A DNA stretch of 64,000 nt from contig NZ_WQFE01000006.1 in the NCBI RefSeq assembly GCF_013033965.1, positions 1 to 64,000 on the forward strand, read 5' to 3'. Under the pieces are notes generated by a model. It had not been told where the DNA came from, ran no database searches, and worked only from the letters and a program-made list of their open reading frames with translations. A program made the position numbers and the translations under genes. Source of the DNA: Ruegeria atlantica (GTDB lineage: Bacteria; Pseudomonadota; Alphaproteobacteria; Rhodobacterales; Rhodobacteraceae). Every line of letters begins with the position of its first letter. Positions within the stretch are counted from its first letter, which is position 1. Below, piece after piece: positions 1 to 9,586 of the stretch.

Positions 1-1
1 T

Positions 2-1834
2 TATGGCACATTGCGATGCCGTTTGATGAGGGCGGCAACCACCCCATCTGTTAAGCGTGGCCCATTGGCCCGCATGACAGAAGGAGCGAAATCTATGTTG
101 AATGCTTTGTCACATCGCGGTGCCCTGACCGCTACAACCGCAATTGCTGCAGTCGCGCTGTTTATGATCGTGCCGCAATCCCGCGACATCGTCGTGCAGC
201 CGCTTTCGCGCAGTGAAAGCCCTGCGCCCACACCAGAAGCAGATTCTGCGGTTTTGGAAGAACCCGTCGTTGAGGCCCCGGTCGTTGTTGAAGAGTATGC
301 CGCTCCGGTGCGATCCAAAACCGCCGCCCCTCAGCAAAGCATTTCGGGCTTAGGCGTTGAAAACGGCGCGCGCTTTGGTGTCACGTCGGGCGATGTTACG
401 CATAAGGTGGTTCGACCAGAGGTGGGAATTCTGCAGCTGCCGGATACTGAGGCTTTTGCTAACGCCGAAAACAACCCGCTGAAAGTCACCAGTGAAGAGC
501 CGGTTTCCACTTTTTCAATTGACGTTGATACAGCCTCTTATTCGATCGTCCGTTCCTCGTTGATGCGTGGTCAACTTCCGCCGAAAGATGCTGTGCGGGT
601 GGAAGAGATGATAAACTATTTTCCGTACTCTTATCCCGCGCCTGAAGGGGACGCGCCGTTCCGGCCGACGATCACAGTGACACCGACGCCTTGGAATGAG
701 GGTACTCAGCTTGTGCATATCGGTATCCAGGGGGCATTGCCGCAGATCGAAGAACGACCGCCGCTGAACCTGGTCTTTCTGATCGACACATCCGGATCCA
801 TGCAGGATGCCAACAAACTACCTCTGCTCAAGCAATCGTTCCGTTTGATGTTGTCGCAACTGCGTGCAGAGGATGAAGTTTCGATCGTGACATATGCTGG
901 CAGCGCCGGGCAGGTGTTGGAACCTACTGCAGCGGTGGAGCGCGATAAAATCCTCGGCGCGCTCGATCAGCTGGAGGCAGGCGGTTCGACCGCAGGTCAG
1001 GCCGGGTTGCAGCAGGCTTATCAGGTAGCTGAAAGCATGAGTGCCGAAGAAGAGGTCACGCGCGTTATTCTGGCAACGGATGGGGATTTCAACGTCGGCT
1101 TGTCTGATCCCGATACATTGAAGAACTTCATCGGTCGTAAACGCGACAGCGGTACATTTTTGAGTGTCCTCGGCTTTGGCCGCGGCAATCTGGACGATGC
1201 CACAATGCAGGCGCTCGCGCAAAATGGAAACGGACAGGCCGCGTATATCGACACGCTGAGCGAGGCGCAAAAGGTCCTGGTGGATCAGTTGACAGGTGCT
1301 TTGTTCCCAATCGCCAATGACGTCAAAATCCAGGTCGAATTCAACCCGTCGCAAATCGCCGAGTATCGCCTGATCGGATACGAAACCCGCGCGCTGCGTC
1401 GTGAAGATTTCACTAATGACCAAGTGGATGCCGGTGATATCGGCGCGGGCCATTCGGTCACGGCTATTTACGAGATCACGCCGGTTGGTTCAGATGCGAT
1501 CCGAAACGATCCGTTGCGCTATGGATCGACGTCAGTGAGCGACGGTTCGGATGAAATCGGGTTTTTCAAACTGCGTTACAAATTGCCAGGGTCCGACCAG
1601 AGTCGGTTGATTGAGCAGCCCATTTTGTCGGCACAGGGCCAAGCCACGGACGATGTACGCTTTTCTTATGCCATCGCCGGGTTCGGGCAATTGCTGCGCG
1701 GAGCCGAGTACCTAGGCAGCTGGTCCTATAAGGACGCAATCAGATTGGCGAATGCGGCCCGTGGTGATGATCCCTTTGGATACAGGGCCGAAGCTGCCAC
1801 ACTCATGCGGCTTGCGGACACGCTGTCACGATGA
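2..1834 (+). CDS. VWA-domain protein, YfbK-like (5' partial)
   Basis: Membrane-anchored protein with a von Willebrand factor A domain, related to YfbK; the cellular role of this family is poorly defined. The MIDAS motif DTSGSM lies in a central VWA domain, preceded by a conserved N-terminal block (FSIDVDTASYSIVRSSL) and followed by the C-terminal domain usual in YfbK-like proteins (ending in FGYRAEAATLMRLAD). A hydrophobic stretch (TATTAIAAVALFMIVP), then a Pro/Glu-rich linker, suggests a single N-terminal anchor with the VWA part outside the membrane. The reading frame is open to the left edge, and relatives carry extra residues before the anchor. The true start is therefore probably outside the window; a TTG at 11 is the first internal candidate. 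It converges on the lipoprotein gene across a hairpin terminator. Confidence 0.85.
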   Translation, partial: YGTLRCRLMRAATTPSVKRGPLARMTEGAKSMLNALSHRGALTATTAIAAVALFMIVPQSRDIVVQPLSRSESPAPTPEADSAVLEEPVVEAPVVVEEYAAPVRSKTAAPQQSISGLGVENGARFGVTSGDVTHKVVRPEVGILQLPDTEAFANAENNPLKVTSEEPVSTFSIDVDTASYSIVRSSLMRGQLPPKDAVRVEEMINYFPYSYPAPEGDAPFRPTITVTPTPWNEGTQLVHIGIQGALPQIEERPPLNLVFLIDTSGSMQDANKLPLLKQSFRLMLSQLRAEDEVSIVTYAGSAGQVLEPTAAVERDKILGALDQLEAGGSTAGQAGLQQAYQVAESMSAEEEVTRVILATDGDFNVGLSDPDTLKNFIGRKRDSGTFLSVLGFGRGNLDDATMQALAQNGNGQAAYIDTLSEAQKVLVDQLTGALFPIANDVKIQVEFNPSQIAEYRLIGYETRALRREDFTNDQVDAGDIGAGHSVTAIYEITPVGSDAIRNDPLRYGSTSVSDGSDEIGFFKLRYKLPGSDQSRLIEQPILSAQGQATDDVRFSYAIAGFGQLLRGAEYLGSWSYKDAIRLANAARGDDPFGYRAEAATLMRLADTLSR

Positions 1835-1846
1835 TGGGGGTAGATT

Positions 1847-1868
1847 GGGCGCTGCGTTCGCAGCGCCC
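1847..1868. terminator. Bidirectional hairpin between convergent genes
   Basis: An 8-bp perfect stem (GGGCGCTG/CAGCGCCC) around a 6-nt loop lies in the 42-bp gap between two convergent genes. There is no long T-tract on either side, so termination strength is uncertain, but the position fits a shared terminator. Confidence 0.6.
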
Positions 1869-1876
1869 TCGTTCCA

Positions 1877-2527
1877 TCAATACGATCTTTGGTTGTTGGC
1901 CGCATGCGTGTTGATCCGGCGTACGCTCCATTCAACAGCGTCTCGCATGGTTTTGCCTAGCGCGTCATCAAAGGCTTCTACAAGATCAGGCGTTGCATCA
2001 CTTGCAGATACGACAAACTCCCGGAACGAGCTGGACGCAATGATCTTGTCTTCAAACTCATCAATGATTTTGATGTTCATGCGCACTTCGACACGTATGG
2101 TTTTTGTCCCTTCAACATCACTGACAACGAGCCCCTGAAATTCACGCAGATCCGGAACGATGACATAGTCGGCGCGCAGACCCACAGTAGACCGGCCAAC
2201 GGCAGCCACCTTGCCGCTGTTTTCATAGCTTTCAACCAATAGTGCCTGCACGATAAGCGGCGCACGGTCGACCCATCTGGCGCGCGGAAGGTATTGAACC
2301 TGCAACGGGGTCGGTTGAATGGCGATCTGATCAGTATTGACTGCGGCGGTTGCTGTCGGTTCCTGCACAACGATTTGTTTTTGTACGCGCGGTAAGGAAG
2401 ACGAAAAGGTGCTTTTGGGCGTCAAAAGGTATAAGTCGTTTGGCTTGGATGCCTGTCTCAGCGTACCCAAGCCGGTGCACGCGCCCAGCGACACCAACGC
2501 CAGAATCAAAAGAAAAAGCCTGATCAT
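1877..2527 (-). CDS. ABC-type transport auxiliary lipoprotein (PqiC/Mla-associated)
   Basis: Outer-membrane lipoprotein expected to act with an MlaD-type protein in lipid or organic-solute transport between the membranes. The N terminus is a short hydrophobic signal ending in the lipobox LGAC at residues 14-17, so the mature protein would begin at Cys17. The rest resembles the ABC-type transport auxiliary lipoprotein family (PqiC/YmbA-like): a segment naming paired beta-strands (PTPLQVQYLPRARWVD), then a helical C terminus. It is the last gene of a four-gene operon; its ATG overlaps the stop of the MlaD-type gene by 4 nt (ATGA), indicating translational coupling. Family assignment is good; the transported substrate cannot be read from the sequence. 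Confidence 0.8.
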   Translation of the reverse strand: MIRLFLLILALVSLGACTGLGTLRQASKPNDLYLLTPKSTFSSSLPRVQKQIVVQEPTATAAVNTDQIAIQPTPLQVQYLPRARWVDRAPLIVQALLVESYENSGKVAAVGRSTVGLRADYVIVPDLREFQGLVVSDVEGTKTIRVEVRMNIKIIDEFEDKIIASSSFREFVVSASDATPDLVEAFDDALGKTMRDAVEWSVRRINTHAANNQRSY

Positions 2528-3840
2528 TGGCGAAACTCCGAAGCTTGGGTTCCCAGTAAGAAGCGAGCCGGATCACGTTCAACCTTGTCCACCAACCGAT
2601 CCAGGCTGATCACCAGTCGTTGGGACTCTTCTACGAAACGCGTGAATTGCGACAGGCCGACGCGGAGGAAGTCGGACAATTGTCGCCGGTTGTCCTGGAC
2701 AATGCCGTCGATTGTTCCCAGCAACTCGGATGCGGATCTTGATGCGCTGAGAATATCGGCCGAAATCTCGTCCAGTTTGCTTGTCACATTGGATACTGTT
2801 GTGGCGACCTGATTGGCCGCATTGCGGATATCGTCCATGACGGCGCCGACGTCTTTGTTGATCACTTCATTGACCGAGTCGAAAGCGCGCTCTGCCGAAG
2901 CCAATGTTGTGTTGGCCGTTTCCATCGCGGCAGTGATCGACCCCAGCGTTTTGTTTGCATTCACAAAGGTCTCGGTGGCGGTTGCCAATGCAACGCTGCC
3001 TTCGTCGGACAAACCGGTCAGACGCTCTGCCAATGTCGAGGCCTGATCGATAAAGGGTTTTACGTCGTCCTGTAGTACGCGATCGGCCGTTTCAATTGTG
3101 GTTTTGGCACTGGCCAGAGCTTCTGTTGCCGACTCGGATGCGGTTTTTACGCTTTTGAGGGTTTCGGTCCCGGTCGTCAGCGTGGTTTCCGCCGTGTCGG
3201 CCAGTTTATCAAGCCGCGTTGTGAAGTTTCCAAGTTGCTTGGCCGCGCCGCCAAGATCCGTGGACAAGTTTTCAAAATCCGACAGCGTTTTGTCCAGCCG
3301 GCCCGAGGCAGACGCCAGGTTGTCTAATATTTCGCTGACGGATTGGCGGTTCTTGTCATCGACAACCTTGTTCAGGCTCTCCAGCAAGGTAACCGCCTCG
3401 TCCAAGACCTTCGGGGCACCTTCAAACAAAGATTGAATCGCGCTGCGTTTGCTTTTGATCACGCTGTTTTCGGCCAAGCGTTTGTCACCGCTTTTGCCAC
3501 CGGTCAGCTCAACGTAGCTGACACCCGTGACGCCCAGGGATTGTAGCTGAGCAATTGTGTCTTCGGTCACGGGAATATCGGCATCTACTTCAAGCTTCAC
3601 ACGAACCTTTGACGGATCTTCCTCGTCCAGGTTCAACGAAATCACCTGTCCAACGGGCAAACCGTTGAAGCTCACGCCACCAGCGGCAGAGAGACCGGAA
3701 ACGTTATCGAACAAAACGTCATAATATGCGTATTGGCGCGACACTTCGAACTTTGCGAGCCATAGGAAAAATCCAAAGGCACCCAGGATGCCCGCGATTG
3801 TGAACGCGCCGATGAGGATATAATTTGCCCGGGTCTCCAT
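2524..3840 (-). CDS. MlaD/MCE family protein
   Basis: Periplasmic lipid-binding subunit of an Mla/Pqi-type ABC system. After a short cytoplasmic tail there is one membrane anchor (residues about 8-27, YILIGAFTIAGILGAFGFF), then an MCE domain (VLFDNVSGLSAAGGVSFNGLPVGQV) at about 40-115. The remaining 300 residues are a long Ala/Thr/Ser-rich helical region with repeating SAT/ALAS patterns, likely a coiled-coil needle or tunnel extension as in long MCE proteins. I chose the ATG at 3840, giving 438 aa, because the anchor follows directly. A longer frame upstream would run into the ATPase gene, whose stop is only 5 nt away. It sits between the ATPase and lipoprotein genes of the same operon. Confidence 0.88.
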   Translation of the reverse strand: METRANYILIGAFTIAGILGAFGFFLWLAKFEVSRQYAYYDVLFDNVSGLSAAGGVSFNGLPVGQVISLNLDEEDPSKVRVKLEVDADIPVTEDTIAQLQSLGVTGVSYVELTGGKSGDKRLAENSVIKSKRSAIQSLFEGAPKVLDEAVTLLESLNKVVDDKNRQSVSEILDNLASASGRLDKTLSDFENLSTDLGGAAKQLGNFTTRLDKLADTAETTLTTGTETLKSVKTASESATEALASAKTTIETADRVLQDDVKPFIDQASTLAERLTGLSDEGSVALATATETFVNANKTLGSITAAMETANTTLASAERAFDSVNEVINKDVGAVMDDIRNAANQVATTVSNVTSKLDEISADILSASRSASELLGTIDGIVQDNRRQLSDFLRVGLSQFTRFVEESQRLVISLDRLVDKVERDPARFLLGTQASEFRQ

Positions 3841-3845
3841 TGCCT

Positions 3846-4661
3846 TTACCTGTCCTGCCCCTTCTCTTGCGCCGCGCGGGCCCGGGGGCCGGTGAAATAC
3901 TCTTGAACCCAAGGATGGTCGACTTTGGTCATTTCTTCAATCGGACCTTCAACCAGGACGCGTTTTTCTGCGAGCACTGCGACCCTATCGCAAATGGCGT
4001 AAAGACTATCGAGGTCATGCGTGACCATAAAGACGGTCAAGCCCAAAGCATGCTGCAACTCACCGATCAACTCGTCATAAGCCGCCGCGCCGATTGGATC
4101 GAGGCCAGCGGTCGGCTCATCAAGAAACACAATCTCAGGATCCAGTGCCAAGGCGCGGGCGAGGGCGGCGCGTTTGCGCATCCCACCGGACAATTCGGAA
4201 GGCAGCTTACCACAACTGAGCTGCGGCAGACCAACAAGGCTGATCTTCAGACTGCCAAGCGCGCACATCAGGCTTTCGCTAAGGCCTGTATGTTCGCGCA
4301 GCGGGGCCATCACGTTCTGCAAAACCGTCAGCGAGGAAAACAGCGCGCCGTCCTGAAAGGCAACGCCCCACCGACGCTCGATCCGGCGTCGTTCCTGTTC
4401 CGGGCCGTTCAGTACGTCGACGCCCAGAACTTCGATACTGCCTGCCGCGGGTTTGTTCAGGCCCACAATTGTGCGAAGCAGAACCGACTTACCGGTTCCA
4501 GACCCGCCGACAATGCCTAAGACTTCGCCACGCCAAACATCCAGGTTTAGGTCCTGATGCACGACCTGCGGGCCAAATTGGTTGGTCAGGTTGCGGACAC
4601 GGATGACTGCCTCACGCTGAGCGCCGGATTTAGGGGTCTGTTTCAGCGTCGTGCCGTCCAT
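3846..4661 (-). CDS. mlaF: MlaF-type ABC transporter ATPase
   Basis: Cytoplasmic ATPase powering an Mla-type intermembrane lipid transporter. All ABC motifs are present: Walker A GGSGTGKS (52-59), signature LSGGM (156-160), Walker B EIVFLDEP (175-182) and the switch His in VTHDLDS. LSGGMRKR in place of LSGGQ is typical of the MlaF/Ttg2A family. At 271 aa it is normal length. The gene starts 1 nt after the stop of the MlaE permease gene and is followed by the MlaD gene, so permease, ATPase and substrate-binding subunit come from one transcript. Substrate direction (phospholipid import or export) is not visible. Confidence 0.92.
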   Translation of the reverse strand: MDGTTLKQTPKSGAQREAVIRVRNLTNQFGPQVVHQDLNLDVWRGEVLGIVGGSGTGKSVLLRTIVGLNKPAAGSIEVLGVDVLNGPEQERRRIERRWGVAFQDGALFSSLTVLQNVMAPLREHTGLSESLMCALGSLKISLVGLPQLSCGKLPSELSGGMRKRAALARALALDPEIVFLDEPTAGLDPIGAAAYDELIGELQHALGLTVFMVTHDLDSLYAICDRVAVLAEKRVLVEGPIEEMTKVDHPWVQEYFTGPRARAAQEKGQDR

Positions 4662-4662
4662 C

Positions 4663-5805
4663 TCAGACCTCCATCACCGAGAAAAAGATCGAGAACAGAG
4701 CATCCAATGCGATCACCAAAAAAATGGATTGAACAACCGAAGCGGTGGTTCTTTGCCCGACGGACTGAGCTGAACCTTTAACCTGCATCGCCTGCCAACA
4801 AGCGACAACACCAATGACCAAAGCGAAGAAGGGCGCTTTGATCATTCCAATGGCGAATTGCCAAATGCCTGTGTTTTCTTTTAGACGCGTAACGAACATG
4901 CCGGGGCTAACGCCAAGGTCAATCCAACTCATCAATCCGCCACCGATCAGCGCAGCAAGATCAGCGATGAAGCCAAGGATAGGCAACATGATCAACAGCG
5001 CGACGACCCGCGGGATCACCAGCACCTCGATCGGGTCCAAACCCAATGTGCGCATGGCGTCGATCTCTTCCTGAACCTTCATCGAACCGATCGAGGCGGT
5101 AAAGGCCGACCCGGACCGGCCCGCGACGATGATGGCTGTCAGCAAAATGCCCAGCTCACGCAAGACCGAAATCGAGATCAGCTCGACCACGAATATCTCT
5201 GCCCCGAATTGTTTCAGCTGGGTTGCCCCCTGAAAGGCCAGCACGACACCGATCAGAAACCCCATGAGGGCAACAATCGGGATAGCCTTGAATCCGGTTT
5301 CTTCCATTTGTGAGACCAACGCAGCTTTGCGTAAGCGCCACGGCATCAGAAATGTGCGAACCAATCGGTGCAGCGTCAGACCCAAGAATTCTAACAGGGA
5401 AAGCAGGTCTTTTCCGGCCTGCGCAGTGCGTTCCCCGACGCTCGCGACCCAATCGGTAAAGCTGCGGTGTTCGACTTCGGCGACGCGGTCGTCCGAGATG
5501 TTTTCCGCCACAGTCTCCAGCAGCGCGGAATGGGCGGGACTAAGCCCCTCATAATGCACCGTCGCGCCACTTGCCTTTGCACGACGCGCAACATCGGCGA
5601 TCAGCCATGCGCCACCGGTATCCAATGCTTCGACCTTTGAAAGATCGACAGTTAGAGTGCCGCTATCCGTCTGAAATCCTTCAAACGCTTTTTCGACAAT
5701 GTCCAGGGATTGAGTCAGCAGATCACCCGAAACCCGCAGGTAAACGCCATTGGCGTCACGGTCCGACTGTATCATTGGCTGCGTCATGTGCGTATGTGAT
5801 GGCAA
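4663..5805 (-). CDS. mlaE: MlaE-type permease with N-terminal STAS domain
   Basis: Inner-membrane permease of the Mla-type lipid transporter. Residues about 10-100 form a STAS-like domain (LTVDLSKVEALDTGGAWLIADV), and residues about 120-380 are the MlaE permease domain. That domain carries the conserved ELGILLTAIIVAGRSGSAFTA and MKVQEEIDAM segments and several membrane helices. In E. coli MlaB (STAS) and MlaE are separate proteins; here, as in other alphaproteobacteria, they are fused, so no separate MlaB is needed. It is the first gene of the operon, with its promoter in the 252-bp gap shared with the divergent sulfatase. Starts at Met7 or Met11 are also possible. Confidence 0.9.
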   Translation of the reverse strand: MPSHTHMTQPMIQSDRDANGVYLRVSGDLLTQSLDIVEKAFEGFQTDSGTLTVDLSKVEALDTGGAWLIADVARRAKASGATVHYEGLSPAHSALLETVAENISDDRVAEVEHRSFTDWVASVGERTAQAGKDLLSLLEFLGLTLHRLVRTFLMPWRLRKAALVSQMEETGFKAIPIVALMGFLIGVVLAFQGATQLKQFGAEIFVVELISISVLRELGILLTAIIVAGRSGSAFTASIGSMKVQEEIDAMRTLGLDPIEVLVIPRVVALLIMLPILGFIADLAALIGGGLMSWIDLGVSPGMFVTRLKENTGIWQFAIGMIKAPFFALVIGVVACWQAMQVKGSAQSVGQRTTASVVQSIFLVIALDALFSIFFSVMEV

Positions 5806-6057
5806 AGGACATTGACCTGCAACGGATTTTTGCGAACCACATCGTAATTCTTGTCGCCCAATAGCGTCTGAGTGACACGTCTGGCTGCCAATACTGTGGG
5901 TGCAGCAGGATATGCAATAAAACCAGCTGTCCGCCGCAAGATCATTTCAGTTTAATCTGTTTTTCTGTTGGCGGGCCGAAACTCAGCAGTTGCCCGGCTT
6001 TGCGAAGCAAGACAGAGTTCGCTCTGGCACCACTTTTGTGGAATCAGGGAGAGCTAA
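5806..6057. promoter_or_regulatory. Divergent promoter region, Mla operon / sulfatase
   Basis: A 252-bp gap between divergent genes must hold both promoters. Immediately upstream of the sulfatase ATG is a good ribosome binding site (AGGGAGAG, 5 nt spacing). I could not assign -35/-10 boxes or an operator with confidence. Confidence 0.4.
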
Positions 6058-7590
6058 ATGGGGCAGGCCAAAAATGTTTTGTTCATCATCATCGATCAGT
6101 TGCGCGCCGATTGTCTGAACGGAGCCTTAGCGGACCATGTCGATCTGCCAAACATGCGTGCTTTCATGGGCGAGGCGGTGACGTTCGAACGGCATTTTTC
6201 AGTGACCAATCCCTGCGGCCCATCACGTGTCTCAATCTTGACCGGGCAATATGCGATGAACCACCGATCGGTTCGGAACGGAACCCCACTGCGGCATGAT
6301 ACCCCGAACATCGCAACTGAAATGCGTAAAGCGGGCTATTTGCCGATGCTGTTTGGGTACACAGATACATCCGCGGACCCTCGGGTGTTTGATCGCAACG
6401 ATCCGATTCTGAAATCCTATGAACACCCCATGGAGGGGTTTCACGAGGTTCTCGAAATGCGGCTGGAAGAATCGTATCCTTGGCGCGGCCATCTGATGCA
6501 AAAGGGGTATAAGTTTGAGGACTATTGGGATGTCCACAAACCGGTTGCGCCGCAAGGCGGGCAGCCCCGGTTGAACGACCCGGCGATGTACCGGGCTGAA
6601 GACAGCGACACAGCTTTCCTTACGGATGTGTTCCTCAACAGCATGGCACCCTATGTTGGAAAAAACTGGTTTGCCCATCTCACTTATATTCGCCCACACC
6701 CGCCTTTGGTCGCTCCGGCGCCCTATAACAGCATGTATGACCCATCGACATTGCCCCGTCCCGAAGGGTTTTCCGATCCGTTGGATGAGCGGGCGATGCA
6801 CCCGTTTCTTGGCCCGACAATTGACAATACTTCGGCCGGTGACTTTGTTCTGGGCTTTGACGGTGTCGAGCCGACGCTGGAAAACATCCAAACGCTGCGT
6901 GCCGTCTATCTGGGCCTGGCGACCGAGGTCGACCATCACGTCGGGCGTGTAATCCAGTTTCTGAAGGATAGCGGTCAATACGACGACACGTTGGTTGTCA
7001 TCACTGCGGATCATGGAGAAATGCTGGGCGACCGACATAGCTGGGGCAAGATGTCGGTCTATGATGCTGCCTACAAAACGCCATTGATAATCAGGGACCC
7101 TAAAAGTCAAAAGTATGCCGGATCGATGATTTCCGTACCAACGGAATCCATCGACGTAACTCCGACGATACTGGATTGGATTGGCCAGACGATCCCAAAC
7201 TCTATGGATGGCCGGTCGTTGCTGCCGCTGATGAAAGGACAAATCCCCGACGATTGGCGCGCCTACTCCTTCAGCGAATTGGATTTTGCAGAGCCCGAAA
7301 AACCCACAATATGGCAACAGGTTTTGGGGACGGGCAATAGCGACTCGTGTCTGGGCATCCTGAGAGATGAACGTTTCACGCTGGTCGAATTCGCCGCAGA
7401 CCTTCCGCCCATCCTGTTCGATCACCAGGATGGCGGACAATTGCGAAACAAAGCGGAAGATCCCGAATATATGGTGGTCTTGACGCGGCTATCCAGACAA
7501 ATGTTGCGCCATCGCATGAAAAATATGGATCATACACTGTCCTTGGATTCCATTACAGCGGATGGTCCAAAGACCAAACCGAGGTATTGA
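6058..7590 (+). CDS. Type I sulfatase (arylsulfatase family)
   Basis: Predicted sulfate-ester hydrolase of the alkaline-phosphatase superfamily. The formylglycine signature CGPSR lies at Cys53; this Cys would be oxidised by a formylglycine-generating enzyme not encoded in the window. Metal-site residues are visible: the N-terminal Asp13 (IIDQL) and the TADHGEMLGDRHSWGK block. The C-terminal part includes the usual RSLLPLMKG segment. No signal peptide is evident, so the enzyme may be cytoplasmic. The substrate is unknown: compared with the BetC-like sulfatase at 27669 it lacks the TTDIYPADF block and should not be called choline-sulfatase. A strong RBS supports the start. The histidine kinase gene follows 94 nt downstream on the same strand. 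Confidence 0.88.
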   Translation: MGQAKNVLFIIIDQLRADCLNGALADHVDLPNMRAFMGEAVTFERHFSVTNPCGPSRVSILTGQYAMNHRSVRNGTPLRHDTPNIATEMRKAGYLPMLFGYTDTSADPRVFDRNDPILKSYEHPMEGFHEVLEMRLEESYPWRGHLMQKGYKFEDYWDVHKPVAPQGGQPRLNDPAMYRAEDSDTAFLTDVFLNSMAPYVGKNWFAHLTYIRPHPPLVAPAPYNSMYDPSTLPRPEGFSDPLDERAMHPFLGPTIDNTSAGDFVLGFDGVEPTLENIQTLRAVYLGLATEVDHHVGRVIQFLKDSGQYDDTLVVITADHGEMLGDRHSWGKMSVYDAAYKTPLIIRDPKSQKYAGSMISVPTESIDVTPTILDWIGQTIPNSMDGRSLLPLMKGQIPDDWRAYSFSELDFAEPEKPTIWQQVLGTGNSDSCLGILRDERFTLVEFAADLPPILFDHQDGGQLRNKAEDPEYMVVLTRLSRQMLRHRMKNMDHTLSLDSITADGPKTKPRY

Positions 7591-7684
7591 ACGCACAGCA
7601 CTTGCGACCCGTCGTCCCAATCTGTCGCGCTCTTGCCCCCTACACCTGCAACAGATCCGGTGTTACGCATGTGTCGCGGGGAGG

Positions 7685-9586
7685 ATGGATTTGGAAATAA
7701 CAGAGCAACAGATAAAATCCATGACGACGGCTGGTCTGAACCTGATCGGCCAGGCCCTGTCGATTTATGACAGTGAGCTTCGGTTGGTGGTCAGCAATCG
7801 TCCGTTTCAGACAATGTTCGATTTGCCGGACCATCTTGTCCAGCCCGGCGCGTTGTTCCGTGACACAATCCGATACCTCGCATCCAGTGGCGAATATGGC
7901 GATGTCGATGACGTCGAAGAGGCCGTCGAATTGCGTGTCAATCAGGCACTGACATTCGAACCTCATTACATCGAGCGTGTTCGTTCTAATGGTCAGGTTA
8001 TCTCGGTTGAGGGTGCCCCCCTGCCCAAAGGCGGTTGGGTGGCGGTCTATACGGACATCACCAATACGAAACAGGCCGAAGCCCTGTTACGCGCCCGTTC
8101 CGAAGAGCTTTCCGGTCAATTGCTCGACCGGGCCGAGGAGCTGTCGGCAGCGAATAGAAAACTGGCGGCCACGAACTCGGCACTGGAAGAAGCCAAGCGC
8201 CAATTGACCGAGATCGAAGCGCGCACCCGTATGACAACCGAGATGATGCCAGCCCACATTGCACATCTGAATGCCGAAGGCTGTTACGACTATTCGAACC
8301 GCCGGCTCAATTCGGTCATGCCCGGTCGCCCGTCCGAGATTTTGGGTATGCATATTTCTCAGGCATTGGGCTCTGCCGCCTTTTCTCGCGTCGAGACGCA
8401 TCTGAAAATGGCTTATAACGGAGAGACCTCAGTTTTCGAGTTTACTGAAGATCAGGACTCCAGACGCATTCGTGTATCCTTCACACCTGATGGACAAGGC
8501 GGCGTTTACATTATGTCCGTCGACATTACCGAGGAAACGCAAGCGCGTGTCGCGTTGCAGCAAACCCGCCGCCGCGCGATGGCCGCCCAGATGACCAGCG
8601 GATTGGCGCATGATTTCTCGAACCTGTTGACAATTATTCTGGGCATGCAGTCCCGGTTGGAAAAGATGGATTTGCCCGAAGATGCGCGCGAACTGATAGA
8701 TGCGACCAAGCAGACAGCGCGCAGGGGCGGACAATTGCTGAATCGTATTGCCGATATGACAGGCAGCCGGACGCCACAACCAAAAGCAACGGACATGCGC
8801 GGGTTGCTCGAAGATCTGCGTATTCTGGCCTCTCCATCCCTGCCACGCGGGGTTGGCTTGTCGGTCGTTAACACGTTGCCAGACAAAGCACTTATGCTTG
8901 ACCCGGGAATGGTTCAGGACGCGTTGTTGAACCTCGTGCTGAATGCGCGCGATGCTTGTGGAGAAACCGGGCAGATCACAATAAGCGCCCATACAATCGG
9001 TGAGATTTGGACGGAGATCGCTGTGTCGGACACTGGCCCCGGGTTTTCGAAAGATGCGTTGGAAAAGGCCCTGAACCCATTTTTCACAACAAAGGGCGAC
9101 AAAGGGTCGGGACTCGGTTTGCCGATGGTCTACGATACTGTCAAACTGACCGGTGGCGACCTGAGTTTGCGAAATACTCCGTCAGGTGCATCCGTTATCT
9201 TGCGCCTGCCGTACCGCACAGCCCCCCCGGTACAGGAAGGGTTGGTTCTTTTGGTCGAAGACAGCGACGATCTGCGCAGCCAGTTCCGCGATATGTTGGT
9301 CGACATCGGGTTCGCGGTGATTGAGGCTACATCTTATGACGAAGGCGTCGCCTTGGTAACTGATGTCAAAGATATTGCTTTGGTTCTGTCTGATATTCGC
9401 CTCGAAGGTCAGAAGACGGGTTTGGATCTTTTGGCAATGCTGGACCCCGCTTTGCCTCGCATTTTGATGACTTCGTTGCCTTATGCCGATCCATTGCATC
9501 GTGAGGCGCTGAAACGCGCTCCGGTTTTGCGCAAACCATTCACGCGGGCGCAACTGTCCGCCCTGATCCGAGACGAGGCTGCCTGA
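7685..9586 (+). CDS. PAS-domain hybrid sensor histidine kinase with C-terminal receiver
   Basis: Soluble signalling kinase, 633 aa from this start, with no membrane segment. Order of domains: a PAS-like domain (about 20-130), a coiled-coil linker rich in Glu/Ala (about 130-190), a second PAS domain (about 190-290), a dimerisation/phosphoacceptor helix with LAHDFSN and phosphorylatable His309, a HATPase domain (N-box LNLVLNARDA, G-boxes SDTGPGF and GSGLGLPM), and a receiver domain with Asp570 in LSDIRL. The ATG at 7685 abuts GGGGAGG with no spacer; TTG at 7691 would have ideal spacing and may be the true start. Its stop overlaps the ATG of the response regulator by 1 nt, so the two form a phosphorelay pair. 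The signal is unknown. Confidence 0.9.
   Translation: MDLEITEQQIKSMTTAGLNLIGQALSIYDSELRLVVSNRPFQTMFDLPDHLVQPGALFRDTIRYLASSGEYGDVDDVEEAVELRVNQALTFEPHYIERVRSNGQVISVEGAPLPKGGWVAVYTDITNTKQAEALLRARSEELSGQLLDRAEELSAANRKLAATNSALEEAKRQLTEIEARTRMTTEMMPAHIAHLNAEGCYDYSNRRLNSVMPGRPSEILGMHISQALGSAAFSRVETHLKMAYNGETSVFEFTEDQDSRRIRVSFTPDGQGGVYIMSVDITEETQARVALQQTRRRAMAAQMTSGLAHDFSNLLTIILGMQSRLEKMDLPEDARELIDATKQTARRGGQLLNRIADMTGSRTPQPKATDMRGLLEDLRILASPSLPRGVGLSVVNTLPDKALMLDPGMVQDALLNLVLNARDACGETGQITISAHTIGEIWTEIAVSDTGPGFSKDALEKALNPFFTTKGDKGSGLGLPMVYDTVKLTGGDLSLRNTPSGASVILRLPYRTAPPVQEGLVLLVEDSDDLRSQFRDMLVDIGFAVIEATSYDEGVALVTDVKDIALVLSDIRLEGQKTGLDLLAMLDPALPRILMTSLPYADPLHREALKRAPVLRKPFTRAQLSALIRDEAA

Noticed and set aside
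818-1453. 211-codon antisense frame inside the VWA gene
   Set aside because: Mirror of a well-supported VWA domain; no independent evidence.
6232-7440. 402-codon antisense frame inside the sulfatase gene
   Set aside because: Long only because the sense strand has suitable codon use; the sense frame has the full sulfatase motifs.
6058-7590. Calling the first sulfatase choline-sulfatase
   Set aside because: It lacks the TTDIYPADF, GPDQ and GLWYKMNFFE blocks that support BetC for the enzyme at 27669.
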